Shown: positions 14,101 through 29,100, numbered from the stretch's first letter. The stretch: 64,000 bases of DNA from Synchiropus splendidus (GCF_027744825.2 NW_026527054.1:2418001-2482000); one strand, 5' to 3'. Notes: generated from the letters alone by a model not told the origin. Program-made: numbers and translations.

Positions 14101-16270
14101 AAACATAAAAATGTTGATAACTTTTGAAAAACACTTCAGACAGCTTAGATTTGATGTGCAACTACTAGAAAGACCCTTTCTTCTATAGTGGGAGGTGAAC
14201 ATTTCATGTTCTGAAGCTTCCCTGAGAAGTTATGGCACAATGCAGAAAACGCGTTTTCAGCCTGAGATAAGGTGGGTTCCGGAACGCCAAGCGTAAAAAT
14301 GTTGATAACTTTGGAACAACACTTCAGTCAGCTTAGATTTGATGTGCAACTACTAGAAAGATCCTTTCTGCTTTAGTGGGAGGTGAAAATTTCATTTTCT
14401 CAAGCTTCACTGCAAAGTTATGGCACAATGCTTAAAACGCGTTTTCAGCCTGAGATAAGGTCGATTCTGGAACGCCAAACATAAAAATGTTGATAACTTT
14501 GGAAAAACACCTCAGACAGCTTAGATTTGATGTGCAACTACTAGAAAGACCCTTTCTGCTATAGTGGGAGGTCAAAATTTCATGTTCTGAAGCTTCCCTG
14601 GAAAGTTATGGGACAATGCAGAAAACGCGTTTTCAGCCTGAGATAAGGTGGGTTCCGAAACGCCAAACGAAAAAATGTTGATCACTTTGGAACAACACTT
14701 CAGACGGCTTAGAATTGATGTGCAAGTACTAGAAAGACCCTTTCTGTTACAGTGGGAGGTGAAAATTTCATGTTCTGAAGCTTCCCTGCACAGTTATGGC
14801 ACAATGCGTAAAACGTGTTTTCAGCCTGAGATAAGGTCGATTCTGGAACGCCAAACATAAAAATGTTGATAACTTTGGAAAAACACTTCAGACAGCTTAG
14901 ATTTGATGTGCAACTACTAGAAAGACCCTTTCTGCTATAGTGGGAGGTCGAAATTTCATGTTCTGAAGCTTCCCTGGAAAGTCATGGGACAATGCAGAAA
15001 ACGATTTTTCATCCTGAGATAAGGTCGATTCCGGAACACCAAAGATAAAAATGTTGATAACTTTCGAAAAACACTTCGGACAGCTTAGATCTGATGTGCA
15101 ACTACTAGAAAGACCCTTTCTGCTATCGTGGGAGGTGAACATTTCATGTTCTGAAGCTTCCCTGAGAAGTTATGGCACAATGCAGAAAATGCGTTTTCAG
15201 CCTGAGATAAGGTTGATTCCGGAACGCCAAACATAAAAATGTTGATAACTTTGGAAAAACACTTCAAACAGCTTAGATTTGATGTGCAACTACTGGAAGA
15301 ACCCTTTCTGCTTTAGTGGGAGGTGAAAATTTCATTTTCTCAAGCTTCACTGCAAAGTTATGGCACAATGCTTAAAACGCGTTTTCAGCCTGAGATAAGG
15401 TCGATTCTGGAACGCCAAACATAAAAATGTTGATAACTTTGGAAAAACACCTCAGACAGCTTAGATTTGATGTGCAACTACTAGAAAGACCCTTTCTGCT
15501 ATAGTGGGAGGTCAAAATTTCATATTTTGAAGCTTCCCTGGAAAGTTATGGGACAATGCAGAAAACGCGTTTTCAGCCTGAGATAAGGTGGGTTCCGAAA
15601 CGCCAAACGAAAAAATGTTGATCACTTTGGAACAACACTTCAGACGGCTTAGAATTGATGTGCAAGTACTAGAAAGACCCTTTCTGTTACAGTGGGAGGT
15701 GAAAATTTCATGTTCTGAAGCTTCCCTGCACAGTTATGGCACAATGCGTAAAACGTGTTTTCAGCCTGAGATAAGGTCGATTCTGGAACGCCAAACATAA
15801 AAATGTTGATAACTTTGGAAAAACACTTCAGACAGCTTAGATTTGATGTGCAACTACTAGAAAGACCCTTTCTGCTATAGTGGGAGGTCGAAATTTCATG
15901 TTCTGAAGCTTCCCTGGAAAGTCATGGGACAATGCAGAAAACGATTTTTCATCCTGAGATAAGGTCGATTCCGGAACACCAAAGATAAAAATGTTGATAA
16001 CTTTCGAAAAACACTTCGGACAGCTTAGATCTGATGTGCAACTACTAGAAAGACCCTTTCTGCTATCGTGGGAGGTGAACATTTCATGTTCTGAAGCTTC
16101 CCTGAGAAGTTATGGCACAATGCAGAAAATGCGTTTTCAGCCTGAGATAAGGTTGATTCCGGATCGCCAAACATAAAAATGTTGATAACTTTGGAAAAAC
16201 ACTTCAAACAGCTTAGATTTGATGTGCAACTACTAGAAAGACCCTTTCTGCTATAGTAGGAGGTGAACAT
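5121..16270. repeat. Variable-length higher-order repeat run (4- to 9-mers)
   Basis: One recognisable monomer subtype recurs at 5121, 6249, 7753, 9069, 9821, 11137, 12453, 13393, 15085 and 16025. The spacings are 6, 8, 7, 4, 7, 7, 5, 9 and 5 monomers of 188 bp. The 7-mer (1316 bp) spacing is the commonest; 7377/8693, 7692/9008 and 10700/12016 are also exactly 1316 bp apart. Neighbouring blocks share the same monomer order with gains and losses of whole monomers, as expected from unequal exchange in register. Confidence 0.85.
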
Positions 16271-16562
16271 TTCATGTTCTGAAGCTTCCCTGCAAAGTTA
16301 TGGGACAATGCAGAAAACGTGTTTTCAGCCTGAGATAAGGTCGATTCCGGAACGCCAAACATAAAAATGTTGATAACTTTCGAAAAACACTTCGGACAGC
16401 TTAGATCTGATGTGCAACTACTGGAAAGACCCTTTCTGCTATAGTGGGAGGTGAACATTTCATGTTCTGAAGCTTCCCTGCAAAGTTATGGCACAATGCA
16501 GACAACGCGTTTTCAGCCTGAGATAAGATCGATTCTGGAACGCCAAACATAAAAATGTTGAT
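11490..16562. repeat. Tandem copy of about 2.44 kb at 2632-bp (14-monomer) offset
   Basis: Sequence at about 11490-13930 recurs at about 14122-16562 with an exact offset of 2632 bp (14 x 188) and very few differences; one is C versus T in the block near 12896/15528. Each copy contains an inner 5-mer (940 bp) duplication, with landmarks at 12016/12956 and 14648/15588. The 5-mer event therefore came before the 14-mer event. Boundaries are approximate, read by eye from where similarity stops. Confidence 0.85.
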
Positions 16563-19500
16563 AACTTTTGAAAAACACTTCAGACAGGTTAGATTTGATG
16601 TGCAACTACTAGAAGGACCCTTTCTGCTATAGTTGGAGGTTAAAATGTCATTTTCTGAAGCTTCCCTGCAAAGATATGGCACAATGCAGAAAACGCGTTT
16701 TCAGCCTGAGATAAGGTTGATTCCGGAACGCCATACACAACAACGTTGATAACTTTGGAAAAACACATCAGACAGCTTAGATTTGATGTGTAACTACTAG
16801 AAAGACCCTTTCTGCTATAGTGGTAGGTTAAAATTTCATGTTAGGAAGCTTCCATGCAAAGTTATGGCACAATGCAGACAACGCGTTTTCAGCCTGAGAT
16901 AAGGTCGATTCTGGAACGCCAAACATAAAAATGTTGATAACTTTCGAAAAGCACTTCAGACAGCTTAGATTTGATGTGCAACTACTAGAAAGACCCTTTC
17001 TGCTATAGTGGGAGGTGAACATTTCATGTTCTGAAGCTTCCCTGGAAAGTTATGGGACAATGCAGAAAACGTGTTTTCAGCCTGAGATAAGGTCGATTCC
17101 GGAACGCCAAACATAAAAATGTTGATAACTTTCGAAATACACTTCGGACAGCTTAGATCTGATGTGCAACTACTGGAAAGACCCTTTCTGCTATAGTGGG
17201 AGGTGAACATTTCATGTTGTGAAGCTTCCCTGCAAAGTTATGGCACAATGCAGATAACGCGTTTTCAGACTGAGATAAGGTGGGTTCCGGAACGCCAAAC
17301 ATAAAAATATTCATAACTTTGGAAAAACACCTCAGACAGATTCGATTTGATGTGCAACTACTAGAAAGACCCTTTCTGCTATAGTGGGAGGTGAAAATTT
17401 CATTTCCTGAAGCTTCCCTGCAAAGTTATGGCACCAAGCGTAAAAAGCATTTTCAGCCTGAGATAAGGTCGATTCCGGAACGCCAAACATAAAAATGTTG
17501 ATAACTTTCGAAAAACACTTCAGACAGCTTAGATTTGATGTGCAACTACTAGAAAGACCCTTTCTGCTATAGTGGGACGTGAAAATTTCATGTTCTGAAG
17601 CTTCCCAGCAAAGTTATGGCACAATGCCGAAAACGCGTTTTCAGCCTGAGATAAGGTGGGTTCCGGAACTCCAAACATAAAATTGTTGATTACTTTGGAA
17701 AAACCCTTCAGACAGCTTAGATTTGATGTGCAACAACTAGAAAGACCCTTTCTGCTATAGTGGGAGGTCGAAATTTCATGTTCTGAAGCTTCCCTGAGAA
17801 GTTATGGGACAATGCATAAAATGATTTTTCAGCCTGAGACAAGGTGGGTTCCGAAACGCCAAACATAAAAATGTTGATAAATTTCGAAAAACACTTCGGA
17901 CAGCTTAGATCTGAAGTGCAACTACTAGAAAGACCCTTTCTGCTATAGTGGGATGTGAACATTTCATGTTCTGAAGCTTGCCTGAGAAGTTATGGCACAA
18001 TGCGTGAAACGCGTTTTCAGCCTGAGATAAGGTCGATTCCGGAACGGCAAACATGAAAATGTTGATAACTTTGGAAAAACACTTCAGACAGCTTAGATTT
18101 GATGTGCAACTACTAGAAAGACCCTTTCTGCTATAGTGGGAGGTGAACATTTCATTTTCTGAAGCTTCCCTCCAAAGTTATGGCAAAATGCGTAAAACGC
18201 GTTTTCAGCCTGAGATAAGGTCGATTCCGGAACGCCAAACATAAAAATGTTGATAACTTTGGAAAAACACTTCAGACAGCTTAGATTTGATGTGCAACTA
18301 CTAGAAAGACCCTTTCTGCTATAGTGGGAGGTGAACATTTCATGTTCTGAAGCTTCCCTGAGAAGTTATGGCACAATGCAGAAAACGCGTTTTCAGCCTG
18401 AGATATGGTGGGTTCCGAAATGCCAAACGTAAAAATGTTGGTCACTTTGGAACAACACTTCAGACAGCTAAGATTTGATGTGCAACTACTAGAAAGACCC
18501 TTTCTGCTATAGAGGGAGGTGAAAATTTCATGTTCTAAAGGTTCCCTGCAAAGTTATGGCACAATGCGTATAACGCGTTTACAGCCTGAGATAAGGTTGA
18601 TTCCGGAACGCCATACATAAAAATGTTGATAACTTTGGAAAAACACATCAGACAGCTTAGATTTGATGTGCAACTACTAGAAAGACCCTTTCTGCTATAG
18701 TGGGAGGTTAAAATTTCATGTTCGGAAGCTTCCATGCAAAGTTATGGCACAATGCAGACAACGCGTTTTCAGCCTGAGATGAGGTCGATTCTGGAACAGC
18801 AAACATTAAAATGTAGATACCTTTCGAAAAACACTTCAGACTGCTTAGATTTGATGTGCAACTACTAGAAAGACCCATCCTGCTATAGTGGGAGGTGAAC
18901 ATTTCATGTTCTGAAACTTCCCTGCAAAGTTATGGCACAATGCAGAAAACGCGTTTTCAGCTTGAGATAAGGTGGGTTCCGGAACGCCTAACATAAAAAT
19001 GTTGATAACTTTCAAAAAACACTTCAGACAGCTTAGATTTGATGTGCAACTACTAGAAAGACCCTTTCTGCTATAGTGGGAGGTGAAAATTTCATGTTCT
19101 AAAGGTTCCCTGCAAAGTTATGGCACAATGCGTAAAACGCGTTTTCAGCCTGAGATAAGGTCGATTCCGGAACGCCAAACATAAAAATGTTGATAACTTT
19201 CGAAAAACACTTCAGACAGCTTAGATTTGATGTGCAACTACTAGAAATACCCTTTCGGCTATAGTGGGACGTGAAAATTTCATGTTCTTAAGCTTCCCTG
19301 CAAAGTTATGGCACAATGCAGAAAACACGTTTTCAGCTTGAGATAAGGTGGGTTCCGGAACGCCAAACATAAAGATATTGATAACTTTGGAAAAACACTT
19401 CAGACAGCTTGGATTTGATGTGCAACTACTACAAAGACCCTTTCTGCTATAGTGGGAGGTGAAACTTTCATGTTCTGAAGCTTTCCTTCAAAGTTATGGC

Positions 19501-20309
19501 ACAATGCAGAAAACGCGTTTTCAGCCTGAGACAAGGTGGGTTCCGAAATGCCAAACGTAAAAATGTTGATAACTTTGGAAAAACACATCAGACAGCTTAG
19601 ATTTGATGTGCAACTACTAGAAAGACCCTTTCTGCTATAGTGGGAGGTGAAACTTTCATGTTCTGAAGCTTTCCTTCAAAGTTATGGCACAATGCAGAAA
19701 ACGCGTTATCAGCCTGAGACAAGGTGGGTTCCGGAACGCCAAACGTAAAAATGTTGATAACTTTGGAATAAACATTTCAGACAGCTTCGATTTGATGTGC
19801 AACTACTAGAAATACCCTTTCTGCTATAGTGGGAGGTGAAATTTCATTTTCTGAAGCTTCCCTCCAAAGTTATGGCAAAATGCGTAAAACGCGTTTTCAG
19901 CCTCAGATAAGGTCGATTCTGGAACGCCAACCATAAAAATGTTGATAACTTTGGAAAAACTCTTCAGACAGCTTAGATTTGATGTGCAACTACTAGAAAG
20001 ACCCTTTCTGCTATAGTGGGAGGTGAAAATTTCATGTTCTGAAGGTTCCCTGCCAAGGTATGGCACAATTCCGAAAACGAGTTTTTAGTCTGAGATAAGG
20101 TCGATTCCGGAACGCCAAACATAAAAATGTTGATAATTTTGGAAAAACACTTCAGACAGCTTAGATTTGATGTGCAACTACTAGAAAGACCTTTTCTGCC
20201 ATTGTGGGAGGTGAAAATTTCATGTTCTGAAGCTTCCCTGCAAAGTTATGCCACAATGGAGAAAACGCGTTTTCAGCCTGAGATAAGGTGGGTTCCGGAA
20301 CGCCAAAGA

Positions 20310-23300
20310 TAAAAATGTTAATAACTTTGGAAAAACACTTCAGACAGCTTAGATTTGATGTGCAACTACAAGACAGACCCTTTCTGCTATAGTGGGAGGT
20401 GAAAATTTCATGTTCTGAAGCTTCCGTGCAAAGTTATGACACAATGGAGAAAACGCGTTTTGTGCCAGAGATAAGGTGGATTCCGGAACGCCAAACATAA
20501 AAATGTTGATAACTTTGGAAAAGCACTTCAGACAGCTTAGATTTGATGTGCAACTACAAGACAGACCCTTTCTGCTATAGTGGGAGGTGAAAATTTCATG
20601 TTCAGAAGCTTCCCTCCAAAGTTATGGCACAATGCGTAAAACGTGTTTTCAGCCTGAGATAAGGTCGATTCCGGAACGCCAAACATAAAAATGTTGATAT
20701 ATTTGGAAAGCCACTTAAGACAGCTTAGATTTCATGACCCTTTCTGCTATAGTGGGAGGTGAAAATTTCATGTTCTGAAGCTTTATGCAAAGTAATGGCA
20801 CAATGCGTAAAACACGTTTTCAGCCTGATATAAGGTGGGTTCCCGAAGGCCAAAAATAAAAATGTTCAAATCTTTGGAAAAACACTGCAGACAGCTTAGA
20901 TTTCATGAGAAACTACTAGAAAGACGCTTTCTGCTATAGTGGGAGGTGAAAATTTCATGTTCTGAAGCTTCCCTGCAAAGTTATGACACAATGCAGAAAA
21001 CGCGTTTTCAGATTGAGATAAGGTGGGTTCCAGAACGCTAAACTTAAAAATGTTGATGACTTTGGAAAAAACACTTCAGACAGCTTAGTTTTGATGTGCA
21101 ACTAGGAGAAAGACCCTTTCTGCGATAGTGGGTGGTGAAAATTCGATGTTCTGAAGCTTCCCTGCAAAGTTATGGCACAATGCGTGAAAAGCGTTTTCAG
21201 CCTGAGATAAGGTGGGTTCCGGAACGCCAAACATAAAAATGTTGATAACTTTCGAAAAACACTTCAGACAGCTTAGATTTGAAGTGCAACAACTAGAAAG
21301 ACCCTTTCTGCTATAGTGGGAGGTGAAAATTTCATGTTCTGAAGCTTCCCTGCAAAGTGATTTCACAATGCAGAAAACGCATTTTCAGCCTGAGATAAGG
21401 TGGGTTCCAGAACGCTAAACTTAAAAATGTTGATGACTTTGGCAAAAACACTTCAGACAGCTTAGTTTTGCAATAGATGTGCAACTAGGAGAAAGACCCT
21501 TTCTGCGATAGTGGGTGGTGAAAATTCGATGTTCTGAAGCTTCCCTGCAAAGTTATGGCACAATGCGTGAAAAGCGTTTTCAGCCTGAGATAAGGTCGAT
21601 TCCGGAACGCCAAACATAAAAATGTTGATAACTTTGGAAAAACACTTCAGACAGCTTAGATTTCACGTGAAACTACTAGAAAGACCCTTTCTGCTATAGT
21701 GGGAGGTGAACATTTCATTTTCTGAAGCTTCCCTGCAAAGTTATGGCACGATGCAGAAAACGCGTTTTCAGACTGAGATAAGGTCGATTCCGGAACGCCA
21801 AACATAAAAATGTTGATAACTTTCGAAAAACACTTCAAACAGCTTTGATTTGATGTGCAACTACTAGAAAGACCCTTTCTGCAATAGTGGGACATGAAAA
21901 TTTTATGTTCTGAAGCTTCCCTGCAAAGTTATGGCACAATGCGTACAACGCGTTTTCAGCCTGAGATAAGGTGGGTTCCCGAACGCCAAACATAAAAATG
22001 TTGATAACTTTGGAAAAGCACTTCAAACAGCTTAGATTTGATGTGCAACTACGAGAAAGACCCTTTCTGATATAGTGGGTGGTGAAAATTCGATGTTCTG
22101 AAGCTTTATGCAAAGTTATGGCACAATGCGTAAAACGCGTTTTCAGCCTGAGACAAGGTCGATTCCGGAACGCCTAACAGAAAAATGTTGATAACTTTGG
22201 ACAAACACTTCAGACAGCTTAGATTTTATGTGCAACTACTAGAAAGACCTTTTCTGCTATAGTGGAAGTTTAAAATTTCATGTTCAGAAGCTTCCCTGCA
22301 AATTTATGGCACTATGCAGAAAACGCGTTTTCAGCCTGAGATAAGGTCGATTCCAGAACGCTAAACATAAAAATGTTGATAACTTTGGAAAAACACTTCA
22401 GACAGCTTAGATTTGAGGTGCAACTACTAGAAAGACCCTTTCTGCTAAAGTGGGAGATGAAAATTTCATGTTCTGAACCTTCCCTTAGAATATATGGCAC
22501 AATGCAGAAAACGCGTTTTCAGCCTCAGATAAGGTGGGTTTCGGAACGCCAAACATAAAATTGTTGACAACTTTAGAAAAACACTTCAGACAGCATAGAT
22601 TTGATGTGCAACTACTAGAAAGACCCTTTCTGCTATTGTGGGTGGGGAAAATTTCATGTTCTGAAGATTCCCTGCAAAGTTATGGCACATTGCAGAAAAC
22701 GCGTTTTCGGCCTGAGATAAGGTCATTTCCGGAACGCCAAACATAAAAATGTTGATAACTTTCGAAAAACACTTCAGACAGCTTAGATATCATGTGCAAC
22801 TAGTAGAAAGACCCTTTCTGCTATACTGGGAGGTGATAATTTCATGTTCTGAAGCTTTATGCAAAGTTATGGCACAATGCGTAAAACGCGTTTACAGCCT
22901 GAGATAAGGTCGGTTCCGGAACGCCAAACATAAAAATGTTGATAACTTTGGAAAAACACTTCAAACAGCTTAGATTTGATGTGCAACTACGAGAAAGACC
23001 CTTTCTGATATAGTGGGTGGTGAAAATTCGATGTTCTGAAGCTTTATGCAAAGTTATGGCACAATGCGTAAAACGCGTTTTCAGCCTGAGATAAGGTCGA
23101 TTCCGGAACGCCAAACAGAAAAATGTTGATAACTTTGGAAAAACACTTCAGACAGCTTAGATTTTATGTGCAACTACTAGAAAGACCTTTTCTGCTATAG
23201 TGGAAGTGTAAAATTTCATGTTCAGAAGCTTCCCTGCAAAGTTATGGCACAATGCAGAAAACGCGTTTTCAGCCTGAGATAAGGTCGATTCCAGAACGCC

Positions 23301-26110
23301 AAAGATAAAAATGTTGATAACTTTGGAAAAACTCCAGACAGCTTAGATTTGATGTGCAACTACAAGACAGACCCTTTCTGCTATAGTGGGAGGTGAAAAT
23401 TTCATGTTCTGAAGCTTCCCTGCAAAGTTATGACACAATGGAGAAAACGCGTTTTGTGCCAGAGATAAGGTGGATTCCGGAACGCCAAACATAAAAATGT
23501 TGATAACTTTGGAAAAGCACTTCAGACAGCTTAGATTTGATGTGCAACTACAAGACAGACCCTTTCTGCTATAGTGGGAGGTGAAAATTTCATGTTCAGA
23601 AGCTTCCCTCCAAAGTTATGGCACAATGCGTAAAACGTGTTTTCAGCCTGAGATAAGGTCGATTCCGGAACGCCAAACATAAAAATGTTGATATATTTGG
23701 AAAGCCACTTAAGACAGCTTAGATTTCATGACCCTTTCTGCTATAGTGGGAGGTGAAAATTTCATGTTCTGAAGCTTTATGCAAAGTAATGGCACAATGC
23801 GTAAAACACGTTTTCAGCCTGATATAAGGTGGGTTCCCGAAGGCCAAAAATAAAAATGTTCAAATCTTTGGAAAAACACTGCAGACAGCTTAGATTTCAT
23901 GAGAAACTACTAGAAAGACGCTTTCTGCTATAGTGGGAGGTGAAAATTTCATGTTCTGAAGCTTCCCTGCAAAGTTATGACACAATGCAGAAAACGCGTT
24001 TTCAGATTGAGATAAGGTGGGTTCCAGAACGCTAAACTTAAAAATGTTGATGACTTTGGAAAAAACACTTCAGACAGCTTAGTTTTGATGTGCAACTAGG
24101 AGAAAGACCCTTTCTGCGATAGTGGGTGGTGAAAATTCGATGTTCTGAAGCTTCCCTGCAAAGTTATGGCACAATGCGTGAAAAGCGTTTTCAGCCTGAG
24201 ATAAGGTGGGTTCCGGAACGCCAAACATAAAAATGTTGATAACTTTCGAAAAACACTTCAGACAGCTTAGATTTGAAGTGCAACAACTAGAAAGACCCTT
24301 TCTGCTATAGTGGGAGGTGAAAATTTCATGTTCTGAAGCTTCCCTGCAAAGTGATTTCACAATGCAGAAAACGCATTTTCAGCCTGAGATAAGGTGGGTT
24401 CCAGAACGCTAAACTTAAAAATGTTGATGACTTTGGCAAAAACACTTCAGACAGCTTAGTTTTGCAATAGATGTGCAACTAGGAGAAAGACCCTTTCTGC
24501 GATAGTGGGTGGTGAAAATTCGATGTTCTGAAGCTTCCCTGCAAAGTTATGGCACAATGCGTGAAAAGCGTTTTCAGCCTGAGATAAGGTCGATTCCGGA
24601 ACGCCAAACATAAAAATGTTGATAACTTTGGAAAAACACTTCAAACAGCTTTGATTTGATGTGCAACTACTAGAAAGACCCTTTCTGCAATAGTGGGACG
24701 TGAAAATTTTATGTTCTGAAGCTTCCCTGCAAAGTTATGGCACAATGCGTACAACGCGTTTTCAGCCTGAGATAAGGTGGGTTCCCGAACGCCAAACATA
24801 AAAATGTTGATAACTTTGGAAAAACACTTCAAACAGCTTAGATTTGATGTGCAACTACGAGAAAGACCCTTTCTGATATAGTGGGTGGTGAAAATTCGAT
24901 GTTCTGAAGCTTTATGCAAAGTTATGGCACAATGCGTAAAACGCGTTTTCAGCCTGAGACAAGGTCGATTCCGGAACGCCTAACAGAAAAATGTTGATAA
25001 CTTTGGACAAACACTTCAGACAGCTTAGATTTTATGTGCAACTACTAGAAAGACCTTTTCTGCTATAGTGGAAGTTTAAAATTTCATGTTCAGAAGCTTC
25101 CCTGCAAATTTATGGCACTATGCAGAAAACGCGTTTTCAGCCTGAGATAAGGTCGATTCCAGAACGCTAAACATAAAAATGTTGATAACTTTGGAAAAAC
25201 ACTTCAGACAGCTTAGATTTGAGGTGCAACTACTAGAAAGACCCTTTCTGCTAAAGTGGGAGATGAAAATTTCATGTTCTGAACCTTCCCTTAGAATATA
25301 TGGCACAATGCAGAAAACGCGTTTTCAGCCTCAGATAAGGTGGGTTTCGGAACGCCAAACATAAAATTGTTGACAACTTTAGAAAAACACTTCAGACAGC
25401 ATAGATTTGATGTGCAACTACTAGAAAGACCCTTTCTGCTATTGTGGGTGGGGAAAATTTCATGTTCTGAAGATTCCCTGCAAAGTTATGGCACATTGCA
25501 GAAAACGCGTTTTCGGCCTGAGATAAGGTCATTTCCGGAACGCCAAACATAAAAATGTTGATAACTTTCGAAAAACACTTCAGACAGCTTAGATATCATG
25601 TGCAACTAGTAGAAAGACCCTTTCTGCTATACTGGGAGGTGATAATTTCATGTTCTGAAGCTTTATGCAAAGTTATGGCACAATGCGTAAAACGCGTTTA
25701 CAGCCTGAGATAAGGTCGATTCCGGAACGCCAAACATAAAAATGTTGATAACTTTGGAAAAACACTTCAAACAGCTTAGATTTGATGTGCAACTACGAGA
25801 AAGACCCTTTCTGATATAGTGGGTGGTGAAAATTCGATGTTCTGAAGCTTTATGCAAAGTTATGGCACAATGCGTAAAACGCGTTTTCAGCCTGAGATAA
25901 GGTCGATTCCGGAACGCCAAACAGAAAAATGTTGATAACTTTGGAAAAACACTTCAGACAGCTTAGATTTTATGTGCAACTACTAGAAAGACCTTTTCTG
26001 CTATAGTGGAAGTGTAAAATTTCATGTTCAGAAGCTTCCCTGCAAAGTTATGGCACAATGCAGAAAACGCGTTTTCAGCCTGAGATAAGGTCGATTCCAG
26101 AACGCCAAAC
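20310..26110. repeat. Tandem duplication of about 3 kb (16 monomers)
   Basis: About 20310-23303 and 23304-26110 carry the same series of unusual monomers. The offset is 2994 bp on the left (agacag variant at 20371 and 23365; 21085 and 24079) and 2806 bp on the right (21835/24641, 22312/25118, 22857/25663). The 188-bp difference is a single monomer at about 21610-21797 present only in the first copy. Rare indels are shared by both copies: a 17-bp deletion near 20735/23730 and a 6-bp insertion near 21470/24463. These show common descent. Confidence 0.85.
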
Positions 26111-29100
26111 ATAAAAATGTTGATAACTTTGGAAAAACTCCAGACAGCTTAGATTTGATGTGCAACTACTAGAAAGACCCTTTCTGCTATAGTGGGTTGT
26201 GAAAATTTCATGTTCTGAAGCTTCCCTGAGAAGTTATGGCACAAGGCAGAAAACTCGTTTTCAGGCTGAGATAAGGTCGATTCCGGAAAGCTAAACATAA
26301 AAATGTTGGTAACTTTGGAAAAACACTTCAGACAGCTTAGATTTCATGTGCAACTACTAGAAAGACCCTTTCTGCTATAGTGGGAGCTGAAAATTTCATG
26401 TTTTGAAGCTTCCCTGCAAAGTTATGGCACAATGCGTAAAACGCGTTTTCAGCCTGTGATAAGGTCGATTCCGGAACGCGAAGCCTAAAAATGTTGATAA
26501 ATTTGGAAAAACACTTCAGACAGCTTAGATTTGATGTGCAACTACTAGAAAGACCCTTTATGCTATTTTGGGAGGTGAAAATTTCATGTTCTGAAGATTC
26601 CCTGCAAAGTTATGGCACATTGCAGAAAAAGCGATTTCAGCCTGAGATAAGGTTGATTCCGGAACGCCAAACATAAAAATGTTGATAACTTTGGAAAAAC
26701 ATTTCAGACAGCTTAGATTTGATCTGCAACTACTAGAAAGACCCTTTCTGCTATAGTGGTAGGTGAAAATTTCATGTTCTGAAGCTTTATGCAAAGTTAT
26801 GGCACAATGCGTAAAACGCGTTTTCAGCCTGAGATAAGGTCGATTACGGAACGCCAAACATAAAAATGTTGATAAATTTTAAAAAACACTTCAGACAGCT
26901 TAGATTTGATGTGCAACTACTAGAAAGACCCTTTCTGATATAGTAGGTGGTGAAAATTCAAGGTCCTGAAGCTTCCCTGCAAAGTTATGGCACATTGCAG
27001 AAAAAGCGTTTTCAGCCTGAGATAAGGTTGATTCCGGAACGCCAAACATAAAAATGTTGATAACTTTGGAAAGACACTTCAGACAGTTTAGATTTGATGT
27101 GCAACTACGAGAAAGACCCTTTCTACTATAGCGGGAGGTGAAAATTTCATGTTAGGAGGCTTCCCTGCAAAGTTATGGCACAATGCAGAAAACTCGTTTT
27201 CAGACTGAGATTAGGAGGGTTCCCGAAAGCCAAACATAAAAATGTTGATAACTTTGGAAAAACATTTCAGACAGCTTAGATTTGATCTGCAACTACTAGA
27301 AAGACCCTTGCTGCTATCGTGGCAGGTGAAAATTTCATGTTCTGAAGCTTTATGCAAAGTTATGGCACAATGCGTAAAACACGTTTTCAGCCTGAGATAA
27401 GTTCGATTCCGGAACGCCAAACATAAAAAAGTTGGTAACTTCAGTAAAACACTTCAGACACCTTAGATTTGATGTGCAACTACTAGAAAGACCCTTTCTG
27501 ATACAGTGGGAGGTGAAAATTTCGTGTTCTGAAGCTTCCCAGCAAAATTATGGCACAATGCAGAAAACGCGTTTTCAGCAGGAGATAAGGTTGGTTCCGG
27601 AACGCCAAACATAAAAATGCTGATAACTTTTGAAAAACACTTCAGACCGCTTAGATTTGATGTGCAACTCCTATAAAGTCCCTTTCTGCTCCAGTGGGAT
27701 GTGGAAATTTCATGTTCTGAAGCTTCCCTGCAAAGTTTTGGCAAAATGCAGAAAACATGTTTTTAGCCTGAGATAAGGTCGATTCCGGAACGCCAAACAT
27801 AAAAATGTTGATAACTTTTGAAAAACACTTCAGACAGCTTATATTTGATGTGCAACTACTAGAAAGACCCTTTCTGCTATAGTGGGAAGTGAAAATTTGA
27901 TGTTCTGAAGCTTCCCTGCAAAGTTATGGCACAATGCAGAAAACTCGTTTTCAGGCTGAGATATGGTCGATTCCGGAACGCCAAACATAAAAATGTTGAT
28001 AACTTTAGAAAAACACTTCAGACAGCTTAGATTTGATGTGCAACTATGAGAAAGACCCTTTCTGCTACAGTGGGATGTGAAAATTTCATGTTCTGAAGCT
28101 TCTCAGCAAAGTTATGGCACAAAGCTTAAAACGCGTTTTCAGCCTGAGATAAGGTCGATTCCGGAACGCCAACATAAAAAAAGTTGATAACCTTGGAAAA
28201 ACACTTCAGACAGCTTAGATTTGATGTGCAACTACTAGAAAGACCCTTTCTGCTATAGTGGGAGGTTAAAATGTCATGTTCTGAAGCTTCCCTGCAAAGT
28301 TATGGCACATTGCGTAAAACGCGTTTTCAGCCTGAGATAAGGTCGGTTCCGGAACGCCAAACATAAAAAAGTTGATAACTTTGGAAAAACACTGCAGACA
28401 GCTTAGATTTGATGTGCAACTACTAGAAAGACCATTTCTGCTTGAGTGGGAGGTGAAAATTTCGTGTTCTGAAGCTTCCCTGCAAAATTATGGGACAATG
28501 CGTGAAACGCGTTTTCAGCCTTAGATAAGGTCGATTCCGGAACGCCAAACATAAAAATGTTGATAACTTTGGAAAAAAAACTGCAGACAGCTTAGATTTG
28601 ATGTGCAACTACTTGAAAGACCCTTTCTGCTATAGTTGGAGGTGAAAATTTCTTGTTCTGAAGCTTCCCTGCAAAGTTATGGCACAATGCAGAAAACGCA
28701 TTTTCAGCCTGACATACGGTGGGTTTTAGAACGCCAAACATAAAAATGTTGATAACTTTCGAAATACACTTCAGACAGCTTATATTTGATGTGCAAATAC
28801 TAGAAATACCCTTTCTGATATAGTGGGCAGTGAAAATTCCATGTTCTGAAGCTTCCCTGCAAAGTTATGGCATACTCCGAAAAACGCGTTTTCAGCCTGA
28901 GATAAGGTCGATTCCGGACCTCGAAACATAAAAATGTTGATAACTTTGGAAAAAGAGTGCAGACAGCTTAGATTTGATGTGCAAATACTAGAAAGACCCT
29001 TTCTGCTATAGTGGGAGGTAAAAATCTCATGTTCTGAAGCTTCCCTGCAAAGTTATGGCACAATGCAGAAAACGCATTTTCTTCCAGAGATAAGGTGGGT

